The notes under the pieces: generated by a model
The model's input: only the letters and a program-made list of their open reading frames with translations
Database searches by the model: none
Told to the model about the DNA's origin: nothing
Assembly: GCA_947073645.1 (NCBI GenBank)
Contig: CAMTMK010000008.1
Span: forward strand, 1 to 64,000
Origin: an uncultured bacterium
Lineage (GTDB): Bacteria > Cyanobacteriota > Vampirovibrionia > Gastranaerophilales > Gastranaerophilaceae
Length of the DNA: 64,000 nucleotides
Direction: 5' to 3'
Program-made: the position numbers and the translations under genes
In this document: piece by piece, positions 61,265-64,000 of the stretch
Layout: every line of letters begins with the position of its first letter
Numbering within the stretch: the stretch's first letter is position 1

Positions 61265-62137
61265 TTAAGATTGGAAGTTATTTGTAATTGTATAAATATA
61301 TTCTAAAATCTGGTCAAAATAGCCTAAATCCGAATTTCCTTCTAATACAAAATCAGCATATTCTCGGCATGGAATAACATATTTTTCGCCTGCACTAATC
61401 AAGTAATTCCAATGTTTCAAAGTATTTTCTTCATCTTGATTGCGCTCACTGATTGCACGTTTGATAAATCTTTCACGTCTGATATCATTATCTGTTTCAA
61501 TATAAATTCTTACATCAAACAAATCCTTAACATCTTCATACATTGTTGCAATACCTTCAACTACAACAATTTTATTTGAATTTACTTCCTGAGCATGCGG
61601 AATTGAAACACCTGTACCGTTTGGAACATATTTTGGCGCAAATATTGTTTCTCCCATAGATAATGATTCCAAATCCTTTTTAAGAAGTTCCAGCTGAAAA
61701 CTTGAAGGTGCATCAACGTCATAACCGTTATCGGTCAAATTATCAAAGCTTCCGTATTTTTTAATCAACTCTGATATGTCGTTAAAATAATTATCTGTGC
61801 TAAGAACAGAAACCGGCATTGAGAGCTGTTCTATAATATGTTTAATTTCTTTGCAGATAGTGGACTTTCCTGATGCAGACTCCCCTGTAATTCCGACAAG
61901 CAAACGCTTAGAGGGGTTATTTATTAAACGCTTTGTAAATCTTGAAATGAACGTTGGATTTACAACCTTAAATATCGGGGCATTACAGCGCTTGTCGTAA
62001 GCTAAAATCTGTTTAAACTTCGCTTGAAGATAAAACGCGAGAAGTTCTCGGCCTGTTTTCGAATTAAAATCGGGTTTTAGGATTTTATCTTCGGAATTTA
62101 GTTCTTTATCAATGAGTAATTGCATCACATTTTCCAT
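61265..62137 (-). CDS. Uridine kinase-like P-loop kinase
   Basis: A protein of about 290 residues. The N-terminal 65 residues are extra to the usual enzyme. A uridine kinase/phosphoribulokinase domain follows: Walker A GITGESASGKST (about 82-93), LSTDNYFNDISE with the catalytic Asp, the FDNLTDNGYDVDAPSSFQ substrate region, VVVEGIATMYE, and the RRERFIKRAISERNQ lid. It could phosphorylate uridine/cytidine or another small alcohol. Start choice is open: ATG 62137 has a TATAAA box 7 nt upstream and no ribosome site, and another in-frame ATG lies at 62167. It stands alone between the pilus operon and recF. Confidence 0.8.
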   Translation of the reverse strand: MENVMQLLIDKELNSEDKILKPDFNSKTGRELLAFYLQAKFKQILAYDKRCNAPIFKVVNPTFISRFTKRLINNPSKRLLVGITGESASGKSTICKEIKHIIEQLSMPVSVLSTDNYFNDISELIKKYGSFDNLTDNGYDVDAPSSFQLELLKKDLESLSMGETIFAPKYVPNGTGVSIPHAQEVNSNKIVVVEGIATMYEDVKDLFDVRIYIETDNDIRRERFIKRAISERNQDEENTLKHWNYLISAGEKYVIPCREYADFVLEGNSDLGYFDQILEYIYTITNNFQS

Positions 62138-62204
62138 ATTAAATTTTATATGAAAGATATAATACATGAGAAAAAATTTTTTTGCTAGTGTAATATAAAA
62201 ATTT

Positions 62205-63308
62205 TTACAAAACGCATCCGTTTTCTATTTTATATATTTTTACATCTTTCAAAAACTCATCTTCAAAAAGGATTGTATCAACAGACGTAATAATAGTTTG
62301 TGTATTTGGATTAATCGATTTTAAGAGATAATTCTGTCTTAAATCATCAAGTTCCGCCAAAACATCATCAAGAAGCAAAATCGGTTCATCTCCTGTTTTT
62401 GCCGTAATCATATCCAATTCTGACAATTTTAAAGATAATACTATTGTTCTTTGCTGACCTTGTGATGCAAATTTTACAGCTTCATTATTATTTATGTAAA
62501 ATATAATATCATCCCTATGCGGTCCTGCACATGCCTGTCCTCTGCGAAGTTCTTCACCCTTTCGCTCTTCAAGAGATAAATGAAAAGCAGATGCAATTTC
62601 TTCCAACTCGCTTTGTCCGTTTAAAAAGGAACAGTCATATTCAATTTTTAATTCTTCAGTTTCGCTTATAATGCGGTGTTTTTCACATGCCGTACGTTCA
62701 ATTTCTTTCAAAAACTTCTTACGCAGAAATATTATATTACTTCCCGTAATAACAAGCTGTTCATTATAAACATCAAGCAATGTATTATTGAGGTTTCCTG
62801 TTTTTAAATAATCTTTCAAAAGATTATTTTTCTGTATACGGATTTTATCGTATTTTGAAAGTCTTTCATCATACGCAGGATAAATCTGAGAAATTGCTCT
62901 ATCCAGCCAATCACGTCTGTCAGAAGGATTACCTCTCAACAAGAGTAAATCTGCAGTCGAAAAAAGTACTGTCTTTAAAACCGACTTAAAGTTTTTGGGC
63001 GTAGTTTTAACCTTATTTACCGCAAGTTCACGTTTTTTTTCATTTGAATATGAATAATCCAGTTCAACATCAGTATCATTCTTAACAAGATTGCAATTAA
63101 TCTCTGCTCTTTCTGCTTCAAAATTTATAAGTTCAATATTATTTGAGGTTCTTGGAGATTTTAACGCCGATAAAAAATAAATACTTTCTAAAATATTTGT
63201 TTTCCCCTGCGCATTTTTCCCGATAATAAGAACCTTTGCCGAAGTCAAATCCAGCGACAAATCCTTACAATTCCTATAATTTATAAGACTTAAATCCCTC
63301 AATCTCAT
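62205..63308 (-). CDS. recF: DNA replication and repair protein RecF
   Basis: A 367-residue SMC-like ATPase that loads RecA onto gapped DNA. The N-terminus LINYRNCKDLSLDL is followed by Walker A IIGKNAQGKTNILE (residues about 28-41). GPHRDDIIFYI and the signature FASQGQQRTIVLSLK lie near 250-290, and Walker B PILLLDDVLAELD near 315. No ribosome site is well placed; TATAAT ends 7 nt before the ATG, so it may be leaderless. recF is usually beside dnaN/dnaA/gyrB but here is not; no origin features are seen. Confidence 0.95.
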   Translation of the reverse strand: MRLRDLSLINYRNCKDLSLDLTSAKVLIIGKNAQGKTNILESIYFLSALKSPRTSNNIELINFEAERAEINCNLVKNDTDVELDYSYSNEKKRELAVNKVKTTPKNFKSVLKTVLFSTADLLLLRGNPSDRRDWLDRAISQIYPAYDERLSKYDKIRIQKNNLLKDYLKTGNLNNTLLDVYNEQLVITGSNIIFLRKKFLKEIERTACEKHRIISETEELKIEYDCSFLNGQSELEEIASAFHLSLEERKGEELRRGQACAGPHRDDIIFYINNNEAVKFASQGQQRTIVLSLKLSELDMITAKTGDEPILLLDDVLAELDDLRQNYLLKSINPNTQTIITSVDTILFEDEFLKDVKIYKIENGCVL

Positions 63309-63391
63309 AAAATAAATTATACCTCAAATATATGATTTATTGACAAACCATAAACTATATAATACATGTGGAAAATAATAAAGGAAAATAA

Positions 63392-63646
63392 ATGTTACCG
63401 ATTATTTCAGAAGAGAATGCAATAGCTGCATTTAGTGAGATTTTTAAAGATATGCCTGCATGGCGTAAACAAATGATTCACTATATTAAAGAGGAAAATC
63501 CCGAGATTAATACAGCCATAATTGAGGCTGCAAACAAAACCGATTTAGACCCGAAAGCTGTCGCATTAGGGGCATATATGACATACGCCCTCATTGAACT
63601 TGCGATGAAAGATAATGATGCATTAATGAATTTTCAGGAAGGTTAA
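63392..63646 (+). CDS. Hypothetical protein (84 aa) upstream of pilT
   Basis: Unrecognised small helical protein (MLPIISEENAIAAFSEIFKD, INTAIIEAANKTDLDPKAVA), without signal or membrane segment. Ribosome site AAAGGA before ATG 63392. It ends 3 bp before pilT, so it is probably its operon partner. Its conservation beside pilT could be tested in related genomes. Confidence 0.65.
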   Translation: MLPIISEENAIAAFSEIFKDMPAWRKQMIHYIKEENPEINTAIIEAANKTDLDPKAVALGAYMTYALIELAMKDNDALMNFQEG

Positions 63647-63649
63647 AAT

Positions 63650-64000
63650 ATGCTTATAGAAGAACTTTTAGAAAAATTAGTAGAATTGGGCGGTTCAGAC
63701 TTACACATATCAAGCAACCTGCCGCCTGCAGCCCGTGTGGATGGTAAATTACAAAGACTTGACTATCCGCCTCTAAGTCCGGATGACGTAGAAGTTTTAT
63801 TATTCCCAATGCTTTCAAACGAACAAAGACGTACACTTGAGCAAACCTGGGAACTTGACTTTTCATATGGTATTGAAGGTTTAAGCCGTTTCAGGGTTAA
63901 CTTCTACAAAGACAAAGGCAACTACGCAGCTGCATTCAGAACAATTACTTCAATTGTACCTTCTTTTGATAAATTAGGATTGCCGGAAGTAATTAGAAAA
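63650..64000 (+). CDS. pilT: Type IV pilus retraction ATPase PilT, truncated by window end
   Basis: The first 117 codons of a PilT-family ATPase. The start MLIEELLEKLVELGGSDLHI and the segment LPPAARVDGKLQRLDYPPLS match the PilT N-domain, and FRVNFYKDKGNYAAAFRTIT leads into the start of the ATPase core. PilT depolymerises the pilus for twitching or DNA uptake. The rest, including Walker motifs, lies outside. It is on the opposite strand from pilB/pilC. Confidence 0.9.
   Translation, partial: MLIEELLEKLVELGGSDLHISSNLPPAARVDGKLQRLDYPPLSPDDVEVLLFPMLSNEQRRTLEQTWELDFSYGIEGLSRFRVNFYKDKGNYAAAFRTITSIVPSFDKLGLPEVIRK

Noticed and set aside
63340..63363. TTGACA (63340-63345) with TATAAT (63358-63363) upstream of the 84-aa gene
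   Set aside because: The 12-bp spacing is too short for a sigma70 promoter. The TATAAT alone may still be used.
62205..63391. Replication origin next to recF
   Set aside because: recF often lies near oriC, but I saw no dnaA or dnaN gene and no cluster of DnaA boxes here; TGTGGAAAA at about 63367 differs from the consensus.

Overview
The window is AT-rich, densely coding DNA from a bacterium that is most likely a gut-type member of the Melainabacteria (Gastranaerophilales, the non-photosynthetic sisters of Cyanobacteria). This placement is an inference. It rests on the pseudopilins with the FTLAEV..TLG.IGVVAAMT head that I associate with this group, the LktA-like filamentous adhesin, and the mix of type IV pilus, flagellar-type export and anaerobe genes such as rubrerythrin. 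No rRNA, integrase, transposase or CRISPR array is visible. No gene-free stretch exceeds about 300 bp.

Layout. 1-9 kb: a truncated tRNA-Lys, a sugar nucleotidyltransferase, tRNA-Met, AlkD, YqeG and U32 genes, a pseudopilin broken at a 10-G tract, an orphan sugar-ABC permease, a TPR/beta-propeller protein, MalQ and an intact pseudopilin. 9-15 kb: a U32-like protein divergent from a giant AsmA/TamB-like protein. 14.7-22 kb: a minus-strand operon fliE-fliF-(unrecognised gene in the fliG slot)-fliH-flhA, followed by a TPR lipoprotein and yidD. 22-28 kb: dCMP deaminase, purH, several small helical or Gly-rich proteins of unknown function, and maf. 28-36 kb: a second pseudopilin, an XRE regulator, a SEC-C protein, a TPR membrane protein, two tRNA-Pro genes each preceded by a strange interrupted tRNA head, a DAACS symporter, queF and yraN. 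36-48 kb: aroQ, a degenerate histidine kinase next to a MalK-like ATPase, rubrerythrin, rpsA, valS, fabI and a large coiled-coil protein. 47.8-51.5 kb: a huge secreted adhesin with Asp-Thr repeats and, unexpectedly, a C-terminal PilZ domain. 51.6-64 kb: flippase, rimO, SDR, then pilC, pilB, secretin and a PilP-like gene in one minus-strand run, a uridine-kinase-like gene, recF, and the start of pilT.

How it fits together. The surface theme is strong: pilus machinery, three pseudopilins, a filamentous adhesin, a partial flagellar-type export apparatus and candidate substrates. Cyclic-di-GMP may link them, through the MshEN-like N-terminus of PilB and the PilZ motifs of the adhesin. Metabolic genes cover maltodextrin use, nucleotide synthesis, queuosine, shikimate and fatty acid synthesis.

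Gene expression. At least nine genes lack a ribosome binding site and instead carry a -10 box 6-7 nt before the start codon, which implies leaderless transcription. The two intact pseudopilins have strong sigma70 promoters, long leaders and good ribosome binding sites. The best leads are the poly-G tract in a pilin, the PilZ-adhesin fusion, the reduced export operon with its neighbours, the pseudo-histidine kinase, and the paired tRNA-Pro head elements with covarying hairpins.
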